NCBI GenBank assembly: GCA_900491605.1
Contig: UESW01004251.1
Coordinates: 1,085,846 to 1,149,845 of the forward strand
Direction of reading: 5' to 3'
From: Calamus simplicifolius
Lineage: Eukaryota > Streptophyta > Magnoliopsida > Arecales > Arecaceae
DNA length: 64,000 nucleotides
In this document: positions 56,182-64,000 of the stretch, piece by piece
Layout of the letters: every line of letters starts with the position of its first letter
How positions within the stretch are numbered: position 1 is the first letter of the stretch
Notes under the pieces: generated by a model
Database searches by the model: none
What the model saw: only the letters and a program-made list of their open reading frames with translations
Told to the model about the DNA's origin: nothing
Translations under genes and position numbers: made by a program

Positions 56182-56264
56182 CTGCAAGTACAGTAGGCAA
56201 ACAATCAAACTGAGACATACTCACTCAAATGAAATCAATGAAGGGAAGAAAGAGAGGGACCTAC
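56182..56264 (-). other. intron 1 of the antisense gene in F
   Basis: Donor CACGAG/GTAGGT at 56264, acceptor TACTTGCAG/CCAAG at 56182, 83 bp. It lies at the same point as 2562-2637 in element H. Confidence 0.75.
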
Positions 56265-57286
56265 CTCGTGGGTTAATAGGGCTAAGCCCAGCAGCAAAAA
56301 GAGCCTCATCCGATAGCAGAACATGGGACGAGAACACTCGATCGTTAAGAAGGACCCCTAGGTCCTCCTCCTCTTTTTAGATAAGGATGGATGCGCTTCC
56401 ATATCCCTAATAGGGTTTCCCCATACCCGCGGGAAGCCGAAACCGATGTTCCCTTTGGCAAAGAATCGAACCTTTCATTCCTTTATGGACGACGGTTTAT
56501 CCATGATCGTTCTGAACGACTTCCGAGGTCCGATATAGGACCACTCTGAGCTCCTCCCGGACATTAGGTGGTAACAAACACGGAACAGGGACAGAGTTGC
56601 TGTTACCTGAACCCGGTTGCACATCGAGATAAATCCGATGATACTCCGCCAGCTGTTGGGAGCCACCATTGTTGGACAGATGTTGTAGAACCTCATGACC
56701 TCTTTCACTAAGGGGTGAAGGGGAAGTCGGAGCCCTGCCTTCAGGCTATCCTCATAAAGAAAGACTCCACCCTCCAACTCTTGCGAAACCCTGTGTTCGG
56801 GCTTCGACGGCCGTAAAATGACATCTGAGGGAATACCATATCTCTGGTGTATTTTCCCCAAATCTTCAGCAGCAATCTCTGAAATTAGGTCGCTAGGCTT
56901 CACCATGCTGTTGGTTGAAGAAAACACCGAGCGACGCTGCAAAGGAAAAAGGGGAACGGGATCCTCCAAGAAGGAATGAAAGGGCGCTGCAAAATTGAAT
57001 GGCACTGTTTCGACTTTGCTTCTCCCTGAAGGAAACCGCCTCAAAGAAAAGATAAGGCATCTTGATCGGAACACCCGGAACCATCGTTGTAGGCACCGTG
57101 AAAATCAAAATTTGCTAAGTGGCACTTCCCCAACCGTTGCCCCTAGAAAGCGACGGTTCCGTCCTATAAAGGCAAGGCGGCCGCGCAACATTAATCAGGG
57201 CATCATTACGCAGGCTATCAAATCCGAACCCATTCAGATCATGCCACTCGGAGTTATACTTCCTACGCCCAAACCTACGCTTCGAA

Positions 57287-57305
57287 CTAGGGAGTGGGGG
57301 GCATG
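57287..57305 (+). other. polypurine tract of F
   Basis: CTAGGGAGTGGGGGGCATG directly precedes the right LTR and resembles the tract of element H. Confidence 0.8.
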
Positions 57306-58528
57306 TGTTGAGGGACAAAATCGCCATTGCATCAATAATCGTGCAAAGGGTTAGGATCAACCCTAACTCTTGCTGCTTGTACGATACCTGCTAGGGATGG
57401 GTCAGCCTTAGTGGATCGGGGCACCTTAACCCCTCAGTGAGCCAAGGATTCCCAAGGCGTGGATCCTCATCTCTCGGTCTCAGCCGAGCTATCCCTTCTT
57501 CTTGGTCTCAGCCGAGCTATCCCCATCTCTCGGTCTCAGCCAAGCTATCCTTGTCTCTCAGCCCCAGCCGAGCTATTCCCATCTCTCGGCCCCAGCCGAG
57601 CTATCCTTGTCTCTCGGTCCGAGCCGAGCTATTCCCATCTTTCGGCCCCAGCAGAGCTATCCTTGTCTCTCGGCCCCAGCCGAGCTATCCTTGTCTCTCG
57701 GCCCCAGCCGAGCTATTCCCATCTCTCGATCTCAGCCGAGTTATCCTTGTCTCTCGGCCCAGCTGAGCTATTCCCATCTCTCGGCCCCAGCCGAGCTATC
57801 CTTGTCTCTCGGCCCCAGCCGAGCTATTCCCATCTCTCGGTCTCAGCCGAGTTATCCTTGTCTCTCGGCCTCATCCAAGCTATCCCCATCTCTCGGCCCC
57901 AGCCGAGCTTTTCCTATCTCTCAGTCCTGGCCGAGCTATCTGTTATGCCTCGGCCAAACTTAGGCGCTCAAGCACCTCCGTGGAATCCGGTGCGAGAGAG
58001 TTCAAATCCATAAGATTCCAAACAGAAATCACGCCCGAGAGTGGCCTAGAGACCTGGAGCCTACACGATCGCTAAGTCTCGAGGCATCAACCAGCTCTCC
58101 CAGTAGTCGATCCTCTAACCAACAAGATGCGAATCTTACTGACCTCATAACAAACTGGATTCGAATCCTAACAACTTTTGGACCCACGATGCCCCCAAGG
58201 AATCAGGTGATCCTCTATAGGTAGAGCCATCTCCCGGCTCCTCAGATATGTGCACTGGCTTACTGGCCTACCCTCCTTCTACTTCTGCTCACCCTCTTTC
58301 CGCTATTAACGCTCTGCTCAGAGCTCTCGAAAGGCCACTCCTAGAGAGACTCTTCAGCGAGAGCCTTCTCCTCTCGTTTGTTGATTGCCGATGCCCGCTG
58401 ACTTGAGCATCGGAGGGTCTTCCGCGGAGGGCCACCCCCAATGCCTCTCGCATGAGAACTATTTTGCAAGTCCGCCCAAGAGGGAGCCCGATCGTGCCTG
58501 AGTCGGAGGACGGATTTCATCAGCAACA
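57306..58528 (+). repeat. right LTR of F
   Basis: It starts TGTTGAGGG and ends CATCAGCAACA, for 1223 bp. At 57396-57405 it reads GATGGGTCAG, the uninterrupted form of the site where Sirevirus E is inserted in the left LTR. A 28-bp hairpin array with about 17 units fills about 57466-57950. Confidence 0.92.
57466..57950 (+). repeat. 28-bp hairpin array in the right LTR of F
   Basis: The same unit as at 47555-47970, but with two or three more copies. The difference in copy number accounts for most of the length difference between the two LTRs. Confidence 0.9.
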
Positions 58529-58565
58529 AAACCCAAAAAAATTATGATCATATAAATATGGCAAC

Positions 58566-59485
58566 TGATGTGGCTGATCAAGCCGCGTTAGAGTTGACGA
58601 AGGAAGCAACTGACAGAACGCCAGCCTTGGACTCCGAGGCCCCCTCGATCTCGGCCTTCGAGGCCCCCTCGGCCTCGGACCTTATGTTCCCTTAGCCTCG
58701 GACCTCTTGTCCCCTCGACCTCGAACCTCCGGCCCCCTCGGCCTCGAACCTCAGGTCCCCTCGGTCTCGAACCCCAGGTCTCCTTCGCCTTGAACCCCAA
58801 GTCCCTTCAGTCTCGGACCTTGGGTCCCCTCGGCCTCGGACCTCTGGCCCCCTCAACCTCGGACCTCCGGCCCCCTCGGCCTTGGATCTCTGGTCCCCTT
58901 AGCTCGGACCTTGTGTCCCCTCTCGACCTCAGACCTCATGTCCCCTCGGCCTCGGACCTCTGGTCCCCTCTACCTCGAGCCGCCTGACACTACCACATGG
59001 CCCACCATCCACCTATAGCTGTCATGTAGCCAACTAACTGTCTGTAATTGCACGTAGCCACTACCCGTAACGGTGCACGCCTGACACGACTAGGCCCACC
59101 TGCCACCTATGGCGCCATGCCTGGCAGGTGGCTGGCAGGGCAAGACACCTCTAACATGCCCAGTGTCGGTTGTGACCTATCTTTGTCAGCCTGACCACCT
59201 GTTCGCTACCGGACAAAGATGCCTCGTAATTAGCCACCCTCTGAGAGCAGAAAAGAGGATCTTTGAACAAGTATAAGAGCCTACACTTACAACGAGGAAA
59301 GGGATTTGAACTTAAATTCTCTAGCTATTTTCCACTAGCTCTTTTCTTCACTATTTCTGAGTCGCTTACTTGAGAGTCGAAGGGTCCCCACCGGTGCAAC
59401 CAGTCTCCGAGGACTTTCTTGCAGGAGCTTCTTCGAGGAGGAGGATCTTCATTTCTCGGCGTTAGAGGAAAATGACTTGGCGGCA
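58566..59485 (+). repeat. 5' LTR of G
   Basis: It probably starts TGATGTGG at 58566 and ends TTGGCGGCA at 59485, for 920 bp. The edges are inferred from TG...CA and the primer site because the other LTR is outside the window. CTTACAACGAGG and a TATAAGAG box at about 59270 mark the promoter part. Confidence 0.7.
58615..58985 (+). repeat. 24-bp array in the LTR of G
   Basis: About 15 units of CCTCGGCCTCGGACCTCTGG with TCCC follow one another with a period near 24 and moderate divergence. Confidence 0.88.
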
Positions 59486-59491
59486 ATAGAT

Positions 59492-59509
59492 TGGCGCACC
59501 AGGTAGGGG
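59492..59509 (+). other. primer binding site of G
   Basis: TGGCGCACCAGGTAGGGG follows the LTR end after six bases. TGGCGC-type sites are usual in plant Tat elements. The tRNA is not assigned. Confidence 0.65.
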
Positions 59510-59577
59510 GGCAGCGAGAGAGAAGGAAGCTTCGAACCAGCCAGCTACCGACTCTTCTCCCCTGAGCAGTTAACAAG

Positions 59578-61130
59578 ATGGTGGTGACACGAGCATAGGA
59601 GGTTTCCACCAACCACGCCGAGGGGTATCGCCATGGAGTTGAGCCGTCGGAGGTTGGCCCCCTTGCTCCCTAGGTCGGCATTCCCGCTCTGACGTCGCCA
59701 TTGCCACTGTCGCAAGACGATCAGATCGCCGCCTTGACCATGCAAGTCCAATCGCTAGTGGTGGCAGTCCAGGTTTTGCAGCGACAACCGAAGCCACCCT
59801 CATCGGTTCTGGGGATGGTCCAACCCAGCCAGCATTCTTTCCGGGAGAGGTCTCCCCTCCAAAAGGTCCACCACCGCCACGCTTCGCCCAGGCACCATCG
59901 CCAAAAGGCTTCTAAGAGGCCCTGATCCCCTTTCCGCCATACCAGTGCTTCCCCTAAGCGGTGACATGGGAAGGATGCGGAGCACAAACGTTTGCATCAT
60001 CGCCACCCCTCTCCATCCTCGGAGTCTTCAAGGGAGGGGTCCTTTGACGGCCGAATCGCTCACCGGGCTGAGCAACGACTGGATGAATACAACCAGCGGC
60101 TGGAGGAGCTCAACCGCAGGATCACCAATCCGTCGGAGGTGGATTACAACAGCCGTCCACCGCTATCCCGTCGCATCATGGAGGAGCTGATTTCGACCCA
60201 GTTCTTCCTTCCTCAGTTGGACTCGTACGATGGCACCACCAATCCCCTTGACCATCTGGAGAGCTACAAGGTCCTGATGCAGGTCCAAGGGGCAACTGAC
60301 TCCCTTCTTTGCATCACCTTCCTTGCGACTCTAAGGAAGGCGGCCCAAGCTTGGTACTTTCACTTGCTACCGTGCAACATCAACTCCTTCTGACAGTTGG
60401 AGAGGGACTTTCTGGCTCACTTTGACGCGTGCTGAAAGATCCCGCAAGTGACGGATAGTTTATTCTCCGTCCAGCAGAAAAGCGGTGAGTCGCTGAGGGA
60501 CTTCATCACCCTTTTCAAGGAAGCCACCCTCGAGGTCTACAACCTTGAAGCGAGGGCTCCACCCCTCTCGCTTCGCCTACTCCCTCGACAAGAAGCCGCC
60601 TTGTTCTTATGCTGAATTACTAAGTCGGACGCAGAAATATATCCATGCCGATGAGGCCAACTCCTTCCGACGCGAGGCAGATGGGAGTTTCAACAAGAAG
60701 CAAGCCCGTCCCGAGCCTGCTGGGGCTCACCCCAGAAGGCCCGAGCCTCCCCGCCAATCAGACCACCGACGGCGAGCACTCACTCCCAGTGAAGGATCCT
60801 TCACACCTCTGCTCGCCCCAATGTCCCACATCCTGATGGAGATCGAGGGTGAGTCATATCTCCAGCACCCTCCTCCAATGAAGCCAGGGACTTCCCGCAA
60901 TAAAATCCTCTACTGCCACTTTTATCGGGACTACGGCCATGACACCGAAGACTATCACCAGCTGAAGAAGGTGATTGAAGACCTCATCCAGCGTGGCCAC
61001 CTGAAAAAGTTTATCCAGGGGAAACCCAGGTGCTCTCGGCCTGTCGGCACCTCCTCCACCTCATGTCAGCATCGACAATGCCCCGACCGAGAAGACTGTG
61101 GCCATGATTTTCTGGGGGGCAGGTAGCGCC
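59578..61130 (+). pseudogene. gag of Tat element G
   Basis: A likely start is the ATG at 59578 (MVVTRA, then a stop). Further on come DDQIAALTMQVQSLVVAVQVL (coiled coil), a Pro/His/Arg-rich part in shifted frame, and the retrotransposon gag domain at 60160-60500 (FFLPQLDSYDGTTNPLDHLESYK, ATLRKAAQAWYFHL, LERDFLAHFDA). The last part (60545-61126) has YAELLSRTQKYIHADEA and the modified zinc finger YCHFYRDYGHDTEDYHQLKK, in which the last cysteine is Tyr. Stops and frameshifts near 59596, 60391 and 60545 break it. Confidence 0.85.
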
Positions 61131-61769
61131 TCCAAGAGGCCATGGGGGGATGAGGGACTAGATTTTGTAATTTTCTTATTCAAAAGGGACTTAGAGGGGG
61201 TGGTTAACAACAATGATGATAGCGTCATCGTGTCCATGACGATCACAAAGCACCCTATAAAAAGAATCTTAGTTGACAGTGGAAGCTTAGTTGATGTTTT
61301 GAGTTATGATGCCTTTGTTCGAATGGACTTGTCCCCTAGCTCCCTTCGGCCTATCACCACGCCCCTGATGGGCTTCACTGGAGATTCCATAAAGGTTGAA
61401 GGGGAGATCACCCTCCCGATCACTGCCGGGATGCCACCGTGTCAAAGCACGGTCTTCATGAATTTTCTAGTTGTCCTGGTCCCCTTGGCCTACAATGCCA
61501 TTCTCGAGAGATCCGGTCCGAACCTTTTGGATGCCATCATCTCCACCAAGAGATTGCTCATAAAGTTTCCCACCAGCGAGGGAGTCGAAGAGATACGGGG
61601 AGAGTGGAACCCAGTACTACTTTGTTATCATATGGCCCCCAGCCCGGAGGGGGTGATGACTGCACCAGCACCAGAATTGCTTGACTCCCGAGACTTGGAG
61701 AGGAGAGGGAAGTCGGCCGAGTGCCTGCTAACTTTCCCGCTAGGGGAGGACCCAACGAGAATGGTCTAG
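61131..61769 (+). pseudogene. protease region of Tat element G
   Basis: An open frame covers the aspartic protease with RILVDSGSLVDVLSYDAF (intact DSG), LMGFTGDSIKVEGEITLPI, and PLAYNAILERSGPNLLDAI. The frame ends with TAG at 61767, where glutamine (CAG) is usual. It then continues as GALLPEGACDQLLAFLWANSDIFAW toward RT. Confidence 0.85.
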
Positions 61770-62800
61770 ATCGGAGCCCTACTCCCGGAAGGGGCGTGCG
61801 ATCAACTTCTTGCTTTCCTGTGGGCCAATTCTGATATCTTTGCATGGTTGGTGTTTGACATGCCGGGTATACCCAGGGAGGTAATTACCCATCAGCTCAA
61901 TATCAACCCAAGATGCTGACCCGTCCAGCAGAAGAAGAGGAGCTTCTCCTCCGACCGACAGAAGGCCATCGACGAGGAGGTCCACAAGCTAGTGGCCGCT
62001 GGCCACATCAGAGAGGTCCACTATCCTGACTGGCTGGCCAACATGGTGATGGTCTGCAAGGCTAGCGGGAGCTGGCGGATGTGCGTCGATTTCACCAACC
62101 TCAATAAGTCATGTCCTAAGGATAACTTTTCGTTGCCTCGGATCGACCAGCTGGTGGACGCCACGTCTGGCCATGAGACCCTCAGTTTCATGGATGCCTT
62201 CTCAGGATATAACCAAATCAAAATGAACCCAGCGGACGAGGAGGCTACTTCATTTGTGACCGAGAAGGGCATATACTGTTACAAGGTAATGCCCTTCGAA
62301 CTAAAGAATGTTGGGGCCACCTACCATAGGCTGATGAACAAGGTCTTTGAGGACCAGATTGGGCATAACATGGAGGTGTACGTGGACAACATGCTAACCA
62401 AGAGTATTCGTACTGCTGACCATGTTGCCGACCTGGCAGAGACCTTCAGTAATCTCCACCGATTCGAGATTAGGCTGAACCCCCGCAAGTGCACTTTTGG
62501 AGTTACAGCAGGCATGTTCCTGGGCTTCATGGTGATGCAGCGGGGGATCGAGGGGAACCCCGATAAGATCTGAGCCATCCTTGACATGAGGCCCCCGACT
62601 AGCAAGAAGGAGGTACAGCGCTTGACTGGAAGGGTGACGGCCTTGAGCCATTTCTTGTCCAAGTTAGCAGAGAGGTGCCTGCCTTTCTTCAAGGCGCTGC
62701 GCAAGGTCAATGGTTTCGAGTGGATAAAGGAGTATCAAAAAGCCTTCGAGGAGCTGAAGAAATTTTTATCCACTCCACCGTTGCTATCCAAGCCGTAGGG
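61770..62800 (+). pseudogene. reverse transcriptase of Tat element G
   Basis: The RT core is open from about 61921 to 62573: VREVHYPDWLANMVMV-like start, RMCVDFTNLNKSCPKDNFSLP, SFMDAFSGYNQIKMNP, YKVMPFELKNVGATYHRLMN, then the catalytic box VYVDNMLTKS. Here YVDD has become YVDN, which should abolish activity. The thumb (RLNPRKCTFGVTAGMFLGF) follows. TGA at 62571 replaces an expected arginine. After it the frame goes on with PPTSKKEVQRLTGRVTALSHFL and FEELKKFLSTPPLL to 62800. Confidence 0.88.
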
Positions 62801-63190
62801 CGGGGAGAAGCTCTTCCTCTACCTTGCAACTTCCCCCGAGGCTATCAGCTCCGTGCTCATCTGCATGAATGCCAACGGGATGCAGAGGCCAGTTTATTAC
62901 ACCAGCAAGGTGCTTCACGATGCAGAGACCAGGTACTCTAGAACCGAAAAGATCATTTTTGCCCTGATTGTCTTCGTTCAGCATTTCAGGCCTTATTTCC
63001 AAGCCCACCATATTGTGGTGTTTACGGACCAACCCCTTCGGACGATCTTATCCCATCCTGACACCTTCGGCCGACTGGCAAAGTGGGCCATCAAGCTCGG
63101 GGAGTTTGACCTGTCCTTCCAGCCGAGGTCGGCAATGAAGTCCCAAGTGCTAGCCGGCTTCCTGGTCGAGTGCACATGGGCCGAGGAGCA
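62801..63190 (+). pseudogene. first RNase H of Tat element G
   Basis: After a stop at 62796-62798 and a frameshift the RNase H reads GMQRPVYYTSKVLHDAETRYSR, EKIIFALIVFVQHFRPYFQAH, VFTDQPLRTILSHPDTFGRL and KWAIKLGEFDLSFQPR. The order is that of the usual gypsy RNase H. Confidence 0.85.
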
Positions 63191-63640
63191 ATTGGAGGCA
63201 CCGCACTCAGAGTCCCTAGCCATGACAACTAAGGCGGGAGAAGAGGACTGGATTCTTCATGTAGATGATGCGTCTAACTCCCAGGGGAGCGGAGCCGGGC
63301 TCATCCTTGCGAGCCCCAAGGAAGAGGCAGTGGAGTACGCTCTCCATTTTCATTTCTCTACCACCAACAACCAAGTGAAGTATGAAGCTTTGCTAGCGGG
63401 GATGAAGCTGGCCGAGGAGCTTGGAGCAAGGCGTCTTATAGCCTTCACCAACTCTCAGCTCGTCTCCAGGAAAGTTGCGGGAGAATATGAGGCCCGAGAT
63501 TTCACCATGTCCCATTACCTGAGTAAGGTCCAATTCCAGGCCTCCCTTTTGTCTACTTCCATGTTAGTTACATTCTCAGGGAAGAGAACGCCAGGGCCGA
63601 TGCACTATTCCGATTGGCCACTTTGGCTAATGGGGCCTTG
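63191..63640 (+). pseudogene. second (archaeal-type) RNase H of Tat element G
   Basis: WILHVDDASNSQGSGAGLIL, EYALHFHFSTTNNQVKYEALLAG and LIAFTNSQLVSRKVAGEYEARD form a second RNase H of the type found only in Tat-related elements. The first Asp and the Glu are present. The Asp expected before SQL is Asn (TNSQL). A frameshift lies near 63530. Confidence 0.85.
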
Positions 63641-64000
63641 GAAAGAACGTACGTGGAGCATCTAGAGGTTTCGAGCATCGAAGCCACAGAGGAGGTCCTA
63701 CCGATCGTGCAGGAGCCCTCTTGGATGGACGCTTACATCTGGTACCTTACCAAGGGCGCCCTCCTCGAAGACCCAGCTAAGGCTAGATTGCTCAAGCGAT
63801 AAGCTTCTAAGTTTTTGATAATGGACGGGTGGCTCTACTAAAGGTCCTTCTCATACCCGATCCTCAAGTGCGTTGGCCCCACAAAAGCCGATTACATCCT
63901 CCGCGAGATCCACGAGGGCATCTGTGAGAGTCATCTAGGGAGCAGAGCCCTAGCGTACAAAGCTTTGCGCCAAGGATACTATTGGCTGACAATGAAGGAG
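63641..64000 (+). pseudogene. linker and integrase zinc finger of Tat element G (cut by the window end)
   Basis: After a linker (EPSWMDAYIWYLTKGALLED) and a stop at 63800, the sequence gives YILREIHEGICESHLGSRAL and KALRQGYYWLTM. This is the H-x-H part of the gypsy integrase zinc finger. The rest lies beyond 64000. Confidence 0.8.

Larger units (their letters stand above)
53953..56906 (-). pseudogene. spliced antisense gene of F: putative gypsy-type transposon domain, acidic middle, long coiled coil
   Basis: Proposed exons: 56906-56265, 56181-55242, 55158-54529 and 54462-53953. Exon 1 starts with ATG 56906 (MVKPSDLISEIAAEDL) and holds the PF04195-like domain (YGIPSDVILRPSKPEHRVS, EVMRFYNICPTMVAPNSW). 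A TGA at 56475 stands where tryptophan is expected. Exon 2 is basic, then acidic and Pro-rich, with one or two frameshifts between 55790 and 55563, and ends with the AAFGRRNAAKDIHFLPEIN segment. Exons 3 and 4 form a coiled coil of about 300 residues with an acidic tail (SNIDLDDILGSS). Three introns have consensus ends; two match the copy in element H. The protein role is unknown. Antisense ORFs between pol and the 3' LTR are known in Tat elements. Confidence 0.75.
36856..58528 (+). mobile_element. non-autonomous Tat gypsy element F, with Sirevirus E inserted in its left LTR
   Basis: The left LTR is 36856-36950 plus 47482-48574 and the right LTR is 57306-58528. Without E the element is about 11.1 kb. 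It has a primer site (48578), the start of gag fused to the integrase C-terminus (48660-49820), long repeat arrays (about 49960-50950), a small antisense ORF (53106-53345), a large antisense gene with introns (53953-56906) and a purine tract before the right LTR. Protease, RT, both RNase H domains and the integrase core are deleted. Flanking 5-mers (AAATA and AAACC) do not match, so the target duplication has decayed or the element is a recombinant. Confidence 0.85.
58566..64000 (+). mobile_element. Tat gypsy element G, 5' part to the integrase zinc finger
   Basis: LTR (58566-59485), primer site (59492), gag, protease, RT, RNase H, a second RNase H and the start of integrase follow in order; the window ends in integrase. 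A second RNase H domain after the first is the hallmark of the Tat lineage. The coding part has several in-frame stops, at least some of them TGA where CGA is expected. Confidence 0.9.

Noticed and set aside
36851..58533. Target duplication of element F
   Set aside because: The flanks AAATA and AAACC share only three bases, so I do not claim a duplication.

Overview
The window is plant nuclear DNA, most likely from a monocot with a large, repeat-rich genome. A palm is my guess from the overall feel of the repeats, not something shown by the sequence. It holds one convincing host gene, a four-exon cytochrome b561/DOMON membrane protein on the minus strand (33050-34483). Nearly everything else is LTR retrotransposons nested in one another, plus two L1-type LINE remnants. 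Apart from the host gene, every coding region except one 479-codon stretch is broken by stops or frameshifts. I saw no tRNA, rRNA or CRISPR array.

Left third (1-29370). A Sirevirus-type LTR tail (1-408) interrupts the antisense gene of a Tat-lineage Ty3/gypsy element whose 3' LTR ends at 4630. After 2 kb without genes comes the 5' part of a small Copia element D (6601-9321), cut off after gag. A Sirevirus B is split in two: its RNase H at 9322-9563 and the rest at 18748-22721. It is split by a full-length but decayed Copia element A (9564-18747). Copia element C (about 23540-29370) has a 3' LTR but no recognisable 5' LTR. A and C share a homologous untranslated leader with a base-paired element of about 90 nt.

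Middle (29371-36855). An old LINE reverse transcriptase carries a second, 5'-truncated LINE with a poly(A) tail and a 14-bp target-site duplication. A duplicated exon-like unit and a short hypothetical ORF follow, then AT-rich DNA, the b561/DOMON gene and 2.3 kb of intergenic DNA.

Right third (36856-64000). A non-autonomous Tat element F (36856-58528) has a complete Sirevirus E (36951-47476) inserted in its left LTR. E is flanked by the duplication GATGG, and F's right LTR preserves the uninterrupted site. F has lost most of gag-pol, so that gag runs in frame into the integrase C-terminus. It keeps a long antisense gene with introns. Another Tat element, G, starts at 58566 with LTR, PBS, gag, protease, RT, RNase H and a second RNase H, and leaves the window in integrase.

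The most interesting points are: (i) the antisense gene of the Tat elements has introns at the same places in two diverged copies, so it is probably a real spliced minus-strand gene; (ii) the Sireviruses carry an extra sense ORF after pol, preceded by the same GTCGAC-type motif array that lies upstream of the TATA box in their LTRs, as if the ORF had its own promoter; (iii) there is a leader hairpin in A and C with paired base changes; (iv) arrays of short CTCGG/CCGAG hairpins recur in the Tat elements.
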